From Terriglobales bacterium (lineage in GTDB: Bacteria; Acidobacteriota; Terriglobia; Terriglobales; Gp1-AA117), in contig JASLFF010000707.1 in assembly GCA_030150795.1 (NCBI GenBank), positions 1 through 7,105 of the forward strand: 7,105 nucleotides of DNA, given 5' to 3'. The notes below the pieces were generated by a model. The model had not been told where the DNA came from. It saw only the letters and a program-made list of their open reading frames with translations, and made no database searches. A program made the translations under genes and the position numbers. Positions 1-6,148 of this stretch are shown piece after piece. Numbering within the stretch: position 1 is the first letter of the stretch; each line of letters begins with the position of its first letter.

Positions 1-1
1 C

Positions 2-550
2 CTGAACAGCGCAGACTTGGCTCAAGTTGCGGCCAATGATCCCTTTTCTGTCAGCACATACGGACCAAACGAGATCGGAAGCGCCCCTCCGTCGCCATCG
101 ACCCCGGACAACCGTTTCACGCTAACCACGTGCAACAGCAGCAACAGCTTTTCTTATCTGCAGGCCGCTCCTTCGACCACAGCCAATATCTTCACCTGCA
201 CCCTTACCTACACTAATCTGTCAACTCTGGCACAAGAAATTTCTGCAAGCTACTCGCAGACTTTTTCCGCTGACGACTCATTCTCCGGGGGGTTCTTGAG
301 TGACTTCAGTATCGAATTGAAGACCTCAAATACGCTTACGTGGACCACGGACGCGCAGAGCTCACTTACCACCTCCACAAGCTCAACCGGGAGCCTCTCC
401 GTCCAGGGGCCGCCTTGCAATAATGTAATGCAGGGCGTGGGGCCCTGTGTTCCCGTCTATGACGCCAATGGCAATGAGCCAACGCAATTCATGGTGTATC
501 AAGACAATATGTTCGGTACATTTATGTTCGCGCCAGTTCATTTTTACTAA
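2..550 (+). CDS. Secreted-looking Ser/Thr-rich beta protein, 3' end only (function unknown)
   Basis: The frame is open to the left edge, so this is the C-terminal 182 codons of a longer gene ending in TAA at 548-550. A TTG at 17 is in frame but has no convincing ribosome site, and the true start is probably outside the window. The visible part is rich in Ser, Thr and Asn, has four Cys, and has stretches of alternating polar and hydrophobic residues (for example around TSNTLTWTTDAQSSLTTS). That pattern suggests beta strands in an exported protein. It ends in an aromatic-rich motif, VYQDNMFGTFMFAPV. I do not recognise the family. The alternating Ser/Thr strands recall aerolysin/ETX-MTX2-type beta hairpins, but that is only a resemblance. 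The gene converges on the LodA-like gene with a 177-bp gap, so a shared operon is excluded. Coding status is fairly sure from the clean frame and composition; function is open. Confidence 0.7.
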   Translation: MNSADLAQVAANDPFSVSTYGPNEIGSAPPSPSTPDNRFTLTTCNSSNSFSYLQAAPSTTANIFTCTLTYTNLSTLAQEISASYSQTFSADDSFSGGFLSDFSIELKTSNTLTWTTDAQSSLTTSTSSTGSLSVQGPPCNNVMQGVGPCVPVYDANGNEPTQFMVYQDNMFGTFMFAPVHFY

Positions 551-566
551 GGCAATTAGGCACAAA

Positions 567-596
567 CACGCTGCCAGTTGCATGGCTGGCAGCGTG
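567..596. terminator. Stem-loop between convergent genes, probable terminator
   Basis: A perfect 11-bp inverted repeat, CACGCTGCCAG (567-577) and CTGGCAGCGTG (586-596), encloses an 8-nt loop. It starts 16 bp after the stop of the left gene and lies about 130 bp beyond the stop of the LodA-like gene on the other strand, so it could serve both convergent transcripts. Neither side has a U-run, so it is not a textbook intrinsic terminator. It may instead protect 3' ends from exonucleases. A second short palindrome, ACAAT-TC-ATTGT, follows at 598-609. Confidence 0.5.
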
Positions 597-727
597 AACA
601 ATTCATTGTCCTGGCACTTTTCCTCGGAGACGCTTCTCAGGAAGACCATGCGCAGCCCGCCAACAGCCGGGCACCCTCGCCCTCAGCGTAGAAGTGGCCG
701 ATCGTCGAACGAGTCAACCAGAGTCCG

Positions 728-3700
728 TTACAAACTCGCCGGAGGCCGCAGCAGCACGATTGACTGCGGTTCGTCTCGCTCCTCTTTCTCCACGATCACC
801 AGGATTGCGATTCGATCAATCCAGGCTTCGCGCACCAGCTCTTCGATGTCCTTCTCTCGGCTGCGGAAGCTGCGTTTTCCGTCTTCAGTATCCAGCCAGA
901 AGCCTTCGAAGTCGCCGAAGCGGTCAAAGATCAGTCCGGAGACCTTGCCTTCATAGCCGATACGTTTTTCTTCATGACGCTCATGTTCGCCGAAACCATG
1001 CTCGCCGTGCCCATGTTCGCCCGGCTCATGTCCGTGACCCGGATCGTGGCCAGGATGTCCAGCACCGTGGCCGGTTTCTCCGCCAAGACCTTTGATTCGA
1101 CCGCCCAACTGCGACAGGTAGCGGCGAAGCACAGGATACCAGCGGTTTTCCAGCGGAATGGTAGCGATCACGCGCTGTAGAGTTTTCAGGGTGCGCTCAT
1201 CGCCGGGAAGAATCTCTTTCGCCGTCTTGACCAGCACGGAGAATTGGAATGCTCCCAGAATATGGCGCGACGGACTGGGTTTGCGGCCCGGAGCAACCGC
1301 GGCTCGATTGGTTTTTTGTCTCACTTCCGGCGCCGCAACGGTGATGTTTGGAGGCGGCGCGAGTTTGGGAGCAGGCGTATCTTTCACCTGCCTTACCACC
1401 ACGCGGAAGTTTTGTCCTTTGCGCACGTTGGCAGGCAGATCAAGCGTGATCAGGCCGGCAAGGTCCAGGCTTCCGCCCGAGGGAATTGGCACGTAGGTTA
1501 CGCCCGCGGTCTTGCAGCCGATCGTGTGATCGTCCACGCGTTCCAGCGTCTGCAGGTTAAAGTTGCGGCCTGCCAGGTCAAGGATTTCAGAAGCACGGAC
1601 GCCCGGCAGATAAATGGTGGCCGTGGTTCCCACCGGCGTGTTGCCCCAGGCGATCATCATCTCGTCTGGGCCTTGCTTGGGCGCAGGGTTGGCCGTGGTG
1701 GGATGAATAGCGAATGTATGCTGCACACGATGAGTTTCCGCGCTGCCGGGATTGTCAGAGTTGTCAATGGCCAGGTTGCGTTGCGAAAGCATGTCACTGG
1801 AGGCGGTGGAAATGCCTTGCGGAGTAATGGCCTCAAGATCAAAGTTGATTTCCGTAACCATACACTGGTGCGTGCCGCGAATCAGGTTGGCAATGGTCTG
1901 CAATGTTCCCGTGAAAGGGCCACCATCGGGCGGCGAAGGTTGGATAGGAAAGCGAGCGTCAGTAGGCTGGTTCTGGTTAATGTCCAGCCAGACGCCGTAA
2001 TACATGTAAGCTTCATGTCCGCCGCCTGCGGGCGCGATTGTCTGCTTGTTGTTGTCGTCCTTCTGTTGGTTCAGGTTCACGTTGGCGGGCTTGCGCGCTT
2101 CAGCAAAGAAAGGAATCGTAACCAGCTCTCCGCCCTGTATGCCGAGCAATGGAATTCTGGTTCCGGGTTGGCCGCCCACGCGGTACGTAGTGCTGGAATT
2201 GTATTCAGTGCCGGTTGCCGCTGTTTGGAAAAGCCGGAAGAAGCAACGCACATCGACGGCAGAGGTGGTGTTGGCGCGATAGCGAACGCGGCAAAGAGCG
2301 AAGTTGAACACCGGCTGTCCGCCGAGCGTTGGCTCCCATTCCAGCTGGGAAGCAGGCGAAGTTTCGTCGGCTGAGAGCGCTTCAAATGCCGCGAAGGCCG
2401 CAGCGGAAGTCAATCCGGTGCGCAGATGCTTGAGCACTCCCTGGATGAACGCAATAGGATCGCTGCCCAGGGCCGGAGCTCCTACTACGGTGCCTCCGGG
2501 CTGAACTTTGAACACGCGCGTGTCATTGCTGAGCCATGAGATTGGGCCGTGGTCCATGTAAGGCGCGTCAACCTGCGTGAGGTCGATCGTAGCTGTTGAA
2601 GAAACGCCGTGTGTGCTGGCATTGAGTTGGAATGGATTTACATCCAGCACAAAATCATTCGTCCCGGTAAAAGAAATGTTGTAGCCAAAGGTAATGCGCT
2701 GTGGCTGATTCAACGCGCCATTATTTTCCAGGAGCATGTCGTGAACTTGTTGACTCATCTGCGAAGGCACTGGGCTGAACGAAACATTCGGCGCCCACGC
2801 CTGCAACTGCATGGGGCTGGGATTGGCCGTGGTGATGCCCAAATCAGACGGGGCAAATCCTTCCACCACCACGTAGAATGCATCGACGATTTGCTCATTG
2901 GCTGTGACCAGCGCAGCCGCTTCTTCCTTGCCGATTTCATTGCGGTCCGTGATGATGAAGCAATCTTTGCAGATCGGAGTGCGTTCAACTTCAACCGGCA
3001 GCCCGTCGCCCTGATCAACAATAAAGCCGAGCCTGAACCAGTTATCCACCATCTGCTGCGGATTGCCGCCCGTGACCAGGCTTCGCGTCCAGTCCTGCGC
3101 GCCTCCGCCGCCTACGGGATAAACGCCATCAGGCCGCGCCGCCGGCCACCAGTCGGGGCTATCAGCGGCATTGCCGCCGGTGCACGCGGTAAAGTCAGCT
3201 TGCCATGGTCGCGCCATTCCTTTGGTTACATCGCCGGGCTTCATGCCGGTTTGATCAAAACGGAAAGGCTCAATGTATTTGATCGATCCATCTCTTACGG
3301 TCAATGTGGCTTCAATGCCCGGATAGAAAGGAGCGCCAACGCAGTTTTCCAGGACGGCTTGCGTCAAACCGTCGGGGGTGAGGACGGTTGGCGCAACCGG
3401 CGGCCAGTCATTGGTGAACGTACCCTGGCTCCAGCTCTGCATTTGTGTGTATTGAAATTTTCGCAATGTCGGCGCAACATCTGTTTCATTCAAGATCGGA
3501 AGCAAGCCGCCGGCGTTCAGAAGCGGCATGTTGCCGCCTGCGGGAGGAGGATTGGGATTCGCCAACTGGCCAAAGATGGCTGACCGCGCTGCATCTTGTC
3601 CGGCACCGGGCGGAATCACCGTTGAAAGCGATCCGTGATCTCCTGGGCCGAACGTTAGTGCTGATACCCGGAGCATGCCAATCGCGCGCGTAAGGATTGG

Positions 3701-4429
3701 CCAGATGTCTTTTACAAACGATGGCTGTCCTGGTTGCGGCAGCAATCCTTGATCGATCGCTACCTCGCGCATCGTGTCATACAGCGTAATGATTGAGTAC
3801 GTGCTGGGGGCGTAGCGTGGTGGCGGACAAATCACCCATGCGCCCATTGCATTGAAAAGCTGGCCGCCCACGGTGATGGTGGCATTCACTGGGCCATCGG
3901 AGATGTCGTCGTACCAGCCGCTGGTTTCAAGCCAATAGCTGATTGGGTTTGTGGCGCTGCCCACGGGAGTGTCGCTGGTGCCAAAGCCGCCGGCCACAAT
4001 CAGTCTTCCTTGCGCATCGGTAACAGCCGAGCCAAGTGGGACCTCCACGGTTTTGCCGGAATAGGTATAAGTACCGTTGGCAAAAGTGGCGCTGTCATTT
4101 GGGCCGGTGAGCGTGCGCGGTCCGGGATCAATCACTCCTCCAGCTTCGCCGCGAAACTGTGGCTTGGCATTGGCCAGGTGGACTGTCCACTGAACATCTC
4201 CATCAGCCGCGGTCAGTTCGCGGTCGGTGTTGTCGTCAAAGTAGCCCCAAAGCCTGAAGCGTTGCGCTTGCCGTCTCACGCGGCACTGATTGTCTTTGTA
4301 CTTGCCGTCAGCCGGGATTGGCGGAGGCGCAGGAAAAGGCAGCTCCGGCCCGATATACCACTCCTGGCTGTTGCCGATACGCGCAATGCCGATTGGAGGA
4401 AAGATTTTTACGGTCTTCAGATTTGCCAT
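728..4429 (-). CDS. LodA-like CTQ-dependent amino-acid oxidase with a ~700-residue C-terminal extension
   Basis: Family role: LodA/GoxA quinoproteins oxidatively deaminate a free amino acid (lysine epsilon-amine or glycine), releasing H2O2 and ammonia, with a cysteine tryptophylquinone made from the protein's own Cys and Trp. Seen here (1233 aa): the N-terminal signature FPPIGIARIGNS (10-21), DDISDGPV (174-181), AWVICPPPRYAP (197-208), ENCVG (361-365) with PGIE (370-373), and MARPWQADFTAC (405-416) followed by WWPAARPDGVY. D412-x3-C416 matches the spacing of D512/C516 in LodA as I recall it. W464 in NWFRLGFI is the likely crosslinked Trp. After about residue 515 the protein leaves the known fold: a beta-rich module (~575-1015) and an NRWYPVLRRY segment (1095-1104), then ten His in 1121-1152, and a compact domain (~1157-1232). 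Known members are roughly 650-830 aa, so this one is oversized. There is no signal peptide. ATG at 4427-4429 is supported by AGGAG 6 nt upstream. The LodB-like partner lies 9 bp upstream. The substrate is unknown; the family call is strong. Confidence 0.93.
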   Translation of the reverse strand: MANLKTVKIFPPIGIARIGNSQEWYIGPELPFPAPPPIPADGKYKDNQCRVRRQAQRFRLWGYFDDNTDRELTAADGDVQWTVHLANAKPQFRGEAGGVIDPGPRTLTGPNDSATFANGTYTYSGKTVEVPLGSAVTDAQGRLIVAGGFGTSDTPVGSATNPISYWLETSGWYDDISDGPVNATITVGGQLFNAMGAWVICPPPRYAPSTYSIITLYDTMREVAIDQGLLPQPGQPSFVKDIWPILTRAIGMLRVSALTFGPGDHGSLSTVIPPGAGQDAARSAIFGQLANPNPPPAGGNMPLLNAGGLLPILNETDVAPTLRKFQYTQMQSWSQGTFTNDWPPVAPTVLTPDGLTQAVLENCVGAPFYPGIEATLTVRDGSIKYIEPFRFDQTGMKPGDVTKGMARPWQADFTACTGGNAADSPDWWPAARPDGVYPVGGGGAQDWTRSLVTGGNPQQMVDNWFRLGFIVDQGDGLPVEVERTPICKDCFIITDRNEIGKEEAAALVTANEQIVDAFYVVVEGFAPSDLGITTANPSPMQLQAWAPNVSFSPVPSQMSQQVHDMLLENNGALNQPQRITFGYNISFTGTNDFVLDVNPFQLNASTHGVSSTATIDLTQVDAPYMDHGPISWLSNDTRVFKVQPGGTVVGAPALGSDPIAFIQGVLKHLRTGLTSAAAFAAFEALSADETSPASQLEWEPTLGGQPVFNFALCRVRYRANTTSAVDVRCFFRLFQTAATGTEYNSSTTYRVGGQPGTRIPLLGIQGGELVTIPFFAEARKPANVNLNQQKDDNNKQTIAPAGGGHEAYMYYGVWLDINQNQPTDARFPIQPSPPDGGPFTGTLQTIANLIRGTHQCMVTEINFDLEAITPQGISTASSDMLSQRNLAIDNSDNPGSAETHRVQHTFAIHPTTANPAPKQGPDEMMIAWGNTPVGTTATIYLPGVRASEILDLAGRNFNLQTLERVDDHTIGCKTAGVTYVPIPSGGSLDLAGLITLDLPANVRKGQNFRVVVRQVKDTPAPKLAPPPNITVAAPEVRQKTNRAAVAPGRKPSPSRHILGAFQFSVLVKTAKEILPGDERTLKTLQRVIATIPLENRWYPVLRRYLSQLGGRIKGLGGETGHGAGHPGHDPGHGHEPGEHGHGEHGFGEHERHEEKRIGYEGKVSGLIFDRFGDFEGFWLDTEDGKRSFRSREKDIEELVREAWIDRIAILVIVEKEERDEPQSIVLLRPPASL
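974..1069 (-). other. Histidine/glycine-rich segment of the LodA-like protein (residues 1121-1152)
   Basis: Ten histidines occur in 32 residues (1121, 1125, 1128, 1132, 1134, 1139, 1141, 1144, 1149, 1152), mixed with Gly, Glu, Pro and Asp in G-H and G-E-H steps. On the DNA this is a degenerate array of CAT/CAC codons. Such segments commonly bind Ni, Zn or Cu in metal chaperones. CTQ enzymes are not known to need a metal, so the role here is open: metal buffering, anchoring or a flexible linker to the last domain. Confidence 0.8.
1385..2707 (-). other. Large uncharacterised beta-rich module within the LodA-like protein (residues ~575-1015)
   Basis: Residues about 575-1015 read as an extended beta-rich module. 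Visible landmarks are QRITFGYNISF (577-587), WLSNDTRVFKVQPG (632-645), FNFALCRVRYRAN (708-720), CFFRLFQTA (729-737), GGELVTIPFFAEARK (766-780), YYGVWLDINQN (810-820), LIRGTHQCMVTEINFD (849-864), SSDMLSQRNLAI (877-888) and MMIAWGNTPVG (924-934). The text of these motifs feels like a family I have met as stand-alone or fused hypothetical proteins in Acidobacteriota and other soil bacteria, but I cannot name it. The module is not part of LodA or GoxA. Boundaries are approximate. Confidence 0.5.
3038..3196 (-). other. Candidate CTQ cofactor site (D412, C416, W464)
   Basis: Codon positions: D412 at 3194-3196, C416 at 3182-3184, W464 at 3038-3040. In Marinomonas LodA the quinone is formed from C516 and W581, and D512 is essential for maturation. 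The D-x3-C spacing is identical here. The Trp is chosen because W464 sits in a W-x2-LGF motif that I associate with the family. W427, W428 and W447 are weaker alternatives. The Cys-Trp distance (48 residues) is shorter than the 65 in LodA, but this distance varies across the family. Confidence 0.65.
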
Positions 4430-4435
4430 AACTCG

Positions 4436-4440
4436 CTCCT
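4436..4440 (-). promoter_or_regulatory. Ribosome binding site of the LodA-like gene, overlapping the upstream stop codon
   Basis: On the minus strand AGGAG lies 6 nt before the ATG of the LodA-like gene. Its first bases are inside the TAG stop (4439-4441) of the LodB-like gene. Termination on the first gene therefore places ribosomes on the start signal of the second, which suggests translational coupling and fixes the start codon. Confidence 0.8.
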
Positions 4441-5455
4441 AGCTTTGGAACACGACAGATTGAGCGCGCCTCTCCCAGAATGGAAACGCCGCCCAGCGTT
4501 GTTCATACGAATAATGTTTAGTAAGCCCCGCAAGATACTGCGCGAACTGTTTGCGGCAATGCTGCCGATAGTCGTTGAGAAGGGAACCGTCTGCCGTCTT
4601 CAGATAGTCGGCAATTGCGTCGGCGGCAATAATGCCGTTCGTCATGGCGCGCAACACGCCTGATCCGCACAGTGGATCGTGCGCGGCGCAGGCATCTCCA
4701 ACGGCAAGCCAGCCTTGTCCGTTTTCAAAGTCCGTAAACGCGCTGTTGGCTGGTACGGTTTTCATGGAGCGCGCCAGCTCTCGCGGCGCAAGATCGGCAT
4801 CAGTGAAGAAGGCCAGAACATGGCCTTGCGGCACCGGCGCTGCGTACCACCAGCCCTGCGGCATGGATTCAATCACCATCGCGTGGTCAAACTCTGGATT
4901 CTGGTTGCGTGGGACCAGCGCTGCAAAAGCCAGCAGCCGGTCGTAAAGGCGCGGACGCGATCCCAGTCTTCTGGCGATGGCGCAAGCTCTGCCGGTAGCG
5001 TCAACCAGATATCGAGCTGAAATTTCACGGCCTTGGTCAAACTCTAAATGCCACTCTTCGCCTCGCCGCCGCACTGAATTCAAACTTGCATAGTTAATGA
5101 TGGGGATGTCTCGCGCTTGAAGCGCTTTGCGCAGATCGCCATCAAACCGGTCGCGATCAACGTGCCACAAGTTGCCGAACTGATTGTTGACGCTGTCCGT
5201 GGTCAACGATGGCCCACCCCACGCTGTGCACTGCTCGTAGCCGGCAACATGGCCAGCAGCGCAGAAATCTTCCCAGAGTCCAAGCGTCCTCAATGGCTCG
5301 CGAATAACTCCGGTAAATGATTCGCCGCCCCAGCGCTTTTTTGTGGAAGGCCGATCCAAAACGATGGGAGAAGCGTCTTGATCGGCAAGCCTGAGTGCTG
5401 TGGCAGCTCCGGCGGGTCCCGCACCAAAGATGCAAATTTCGGCCCTTTGCTTCAT
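4439..5455 (-). CDS. LodB-like FAD-dependent oxidoreductase (CTQ maturation partner)
   Basis: 338 aa. Family role: LodB/GoxB flavoproteins, related to FAD-dependent halogenases and hydroxylases, are required to build the CTQ cofactor of their partner oxidase in the cytoplasm. Seen here: an N-terminal Rossmann FAD site, CIFGAGPAGAATA with GxGxxG at 11-16, and a Glu/Asp-ended second strand (VLD, 32-34). WGGES (42-46) fits the re-face loop of this class, DATGR (152-156) the middle strand, WWYAAPVP (202-209) the sheet, and GWLAVGDACAAHDPLCGSG (248-266) the C-terminal FAD motif. The halogenase-type WxWxIP motif is not evident. The stretch between TDADL (218-222) and GWLAVGDA is short compared with relatives I recall, as if about 30 residues of the substrate-side region were missing. 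The ATG at 5453-5455 has GGAGA 7 nt upstream. It is the first gene of a two-gene operon with the LodA-like gene. That adjacency is the best argument for LodB over other group-A flavoproteins. Confidence 0.88.
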   Translation of the reverse strand: MKQRAEICIFGAGPAGAATALRLADQDASPIVLDRPSTKKRWGGESFTGVIREPLRTLGLWEDFCAAGHVAGYEQCTAWGGPSLTTDSVNNQFGNLWHVDRDRFDGDLRKALQARDIPIINYASLNSVRRRGEEWHLEFDQGREISARYLVDATGRACAIARRLGSRPRLYDRLLAFAALVPRNQNPEFDHAMVIESMPQGWWYAAPVPQGHVLAFFTDADLAPRELARSMKTVPANSAFTDFENGQGWLAVGDACAAHDPLCGSGVLRAMTNGIIAADAIADYLKTADGSLLNDYRQHCRKQFAQYLAGLTKHYSYEQRWAAFPFWERRAQSVVFQS

Positions 5456-5828
5456 CGAACTGTCTCCGAGCCGTTCGCGCCAATCCTTCGCAATAGTCCT
5501 GGCGGAACTCTGCGAGCACTTTTAAGTCTCAAAGGTCGAAACAAAAAATTGCGCTGCTGAGGCTTTCTTTGAGTTGTGAAGCTGGGTCGGTAATCGTTTC
5601 AAATTTCTCCGTAAATGTTTCTTCTTTTTTCGGCGCCCAAAAAATTTGACAACACTCTGCAAACTTTATTCCCGACTTGTTGAAAAATATTTCCACTCTC
5701 GGCGCGGAATAAACGCCCCCTATTTCCGTTTTGCACGGTGTAAGAACGCTGCGCTTCACCAAATGCGTTCTAAGCAAGGCCGCAAGATGCCTCCATACAT
5801 TGCAAATTGAAAAAAGGAGAAAACTCTT
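5456..5828. promoter_or_regulatory. Divergent intergenic region between the LodB-like gene and the small exported protein gene
   Basis: 373 bp without a gene, visibly more A+T-rich than the flanking coding DNA from about 5540 to 5700. It must hold the promoter of the LodB-LodA operon (leftward) and of the 82-aa protein (rightward). For the rightward side a perfect TTGACA is at 5646-5651, but no good -10 follows: TATTCC at 15 nt is the best. For the leftward side I found no convincing -35/-10 pair. Small hairpins at 5705-5773 are listed separately. Confidence 0.4.
5705..5773 (+). other. Possible structured leader with alternative hairpins upstream of the small protein
   Basis: Three short inverted repeats cluster here. 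CGGAA-TA (5705-5711) pairs with TATTTCCG (5721-5728) with one bulge. GGTG+AAG (5737-5744) pairs with CTT+CACC (5754-5760), also with a bulged base. AGAACGC (5743-5749) pairs with GCGTTCT (5765-5771). The last two share bases and cannot form together, as in attenuator-like leaders. The outer repeat could equally be a DNA operator. Stems are only 7 bp, so chance remains possible. Confidence 0.25.
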
Positions 5829-6077
5829 ATGAAAACCGCACTTGTTCGCATACTTACCATCGCAACGCTGGCAACATCGCTTTCGGCCTTTGCCGCCGAC
5901 GATGAACCCAAAACCGCCAACGCAGCCAACGTTTCCGCAACCAACCAGCAGGAAGGATGCGCCGCCGCATCGCACAAAGAAAAGAAACAGAAGAAAGCCA
6001 AGAACCAGAGCGACGACCAGCGCACCGAACAGGAAAAAGAATTCGACCGCGTGCTGATGGGATATGTCGGAGGGTGA
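5829..6077 (+). CDS. Small exported protein of unknown function (82 aa)
   Basis: The start is well supported: AAGGAG at 5814-5819 lies 9 nt before the ATG. Residues 1-22 form a classical Sec signal peptide (MKTALVR, a hydrophobic core, then SAFA before ADDE), so the mature product would be about 60 residues in the periplasm or outside. It is hydrophilic and low-complexity: an Ala/Asn/Thr-rich stretch, a single Cys (44), a Lys-rich patch (50-58), then a Glu/Asp/Gln-rich likely helix. It ends in EFDRVLMGYVGG, which looks like the conserved end of a family. One Cys cannot make an internal disulfide, and it is too far from the cleavage site for a lipobox. I do not recognise it. It is transcribed away from the LodB-LodA operon. 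A link to that operon is possible only through the shared control region. A long antisense frame over it is a shadow. Confidence 0.8.
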   Translation: MKTALVRILTIATLATSLSAFAADDEPKTANAANVSATNQQEGCAAASHKEKKQKKAKNQSDDQRTEQEKEFDRVLMGYVGG

Positions 6078-6097
6078 GCAGTGACGCCCCAAAGCAC

Positions 6098-6148
6098 CAG
6101 GCGTCGGCAGCAGTGATAGAGAATCTGCTTCATTGCTGCCGGCGTCTG
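6098..6148. terminator. Long (19-bp) stem-loop after the small protein gene
   Basis: Bases 6098-6116 pair with 6130-6148 over 19 consecutive positions with three G-U pairs and no bulge, enclosing a 13-nt loop. The core GGCAGCA / TGCTGCC is perfect. It begins 20 bp after the stop of the 82-aa gene. An alternative weaker stem, GACGCC (6083-6088) with GGCGTC (6100-6105), would compete with it. The right arm is followed by an A-run (6153-6159), not a U-run, so it is not a canonical intrinsic terminator on the + strand. A transcript-end stabiliser or Rho-assisted site are alternatives. Confidence 0.5.

Noticed and set aside
974..1180. Met-rich 68-aa + strand frame that looks like a metal-binding methionine protein
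   Set aside because: The methionines are the reverse-strand reading of the CAT histidine codons in the His-rich segment of the LodA-like protein.
1244..2374. 376-aa open frame on the + strand opposite the LodA-like gene
   Set aside because: It lies wholly antisense to a gene with strong family motifs, has a basic low-information translation and no ribosome site; its length comes from the codon bias of the real gene.
2609..3583. 324-aa open frame on the + strand
   Set aside because: Antisense shadow of the LodA-like core; it covers the antisense of the CTQ-site codons, and the Arg/Ala/Ile-rich translation shows no domain.
4010..4663. 217-aa + strand frame spanning the junction of the two operon genes
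   Set aside because: It is antisense to both genes and has no recognisable protein features.
5157..5519. 120-aa - strand frame overlapping the start of the LodB-like gene
   Set aside because: Same strand but a different frame from the FAD Rossmann motif; the translation is Arg/Cys-rich with no motif, and the LodB-like start has its own ribosome site.
5529..6092. 187-aa - strand frame covering the intergenic region and the small gene
   Set aside because: Its hydrophobic stretch is the antisense of the Lys/Glu-rich small protein. The small + strand gene has a signal peptide and a strong Shine-Dalgarno.
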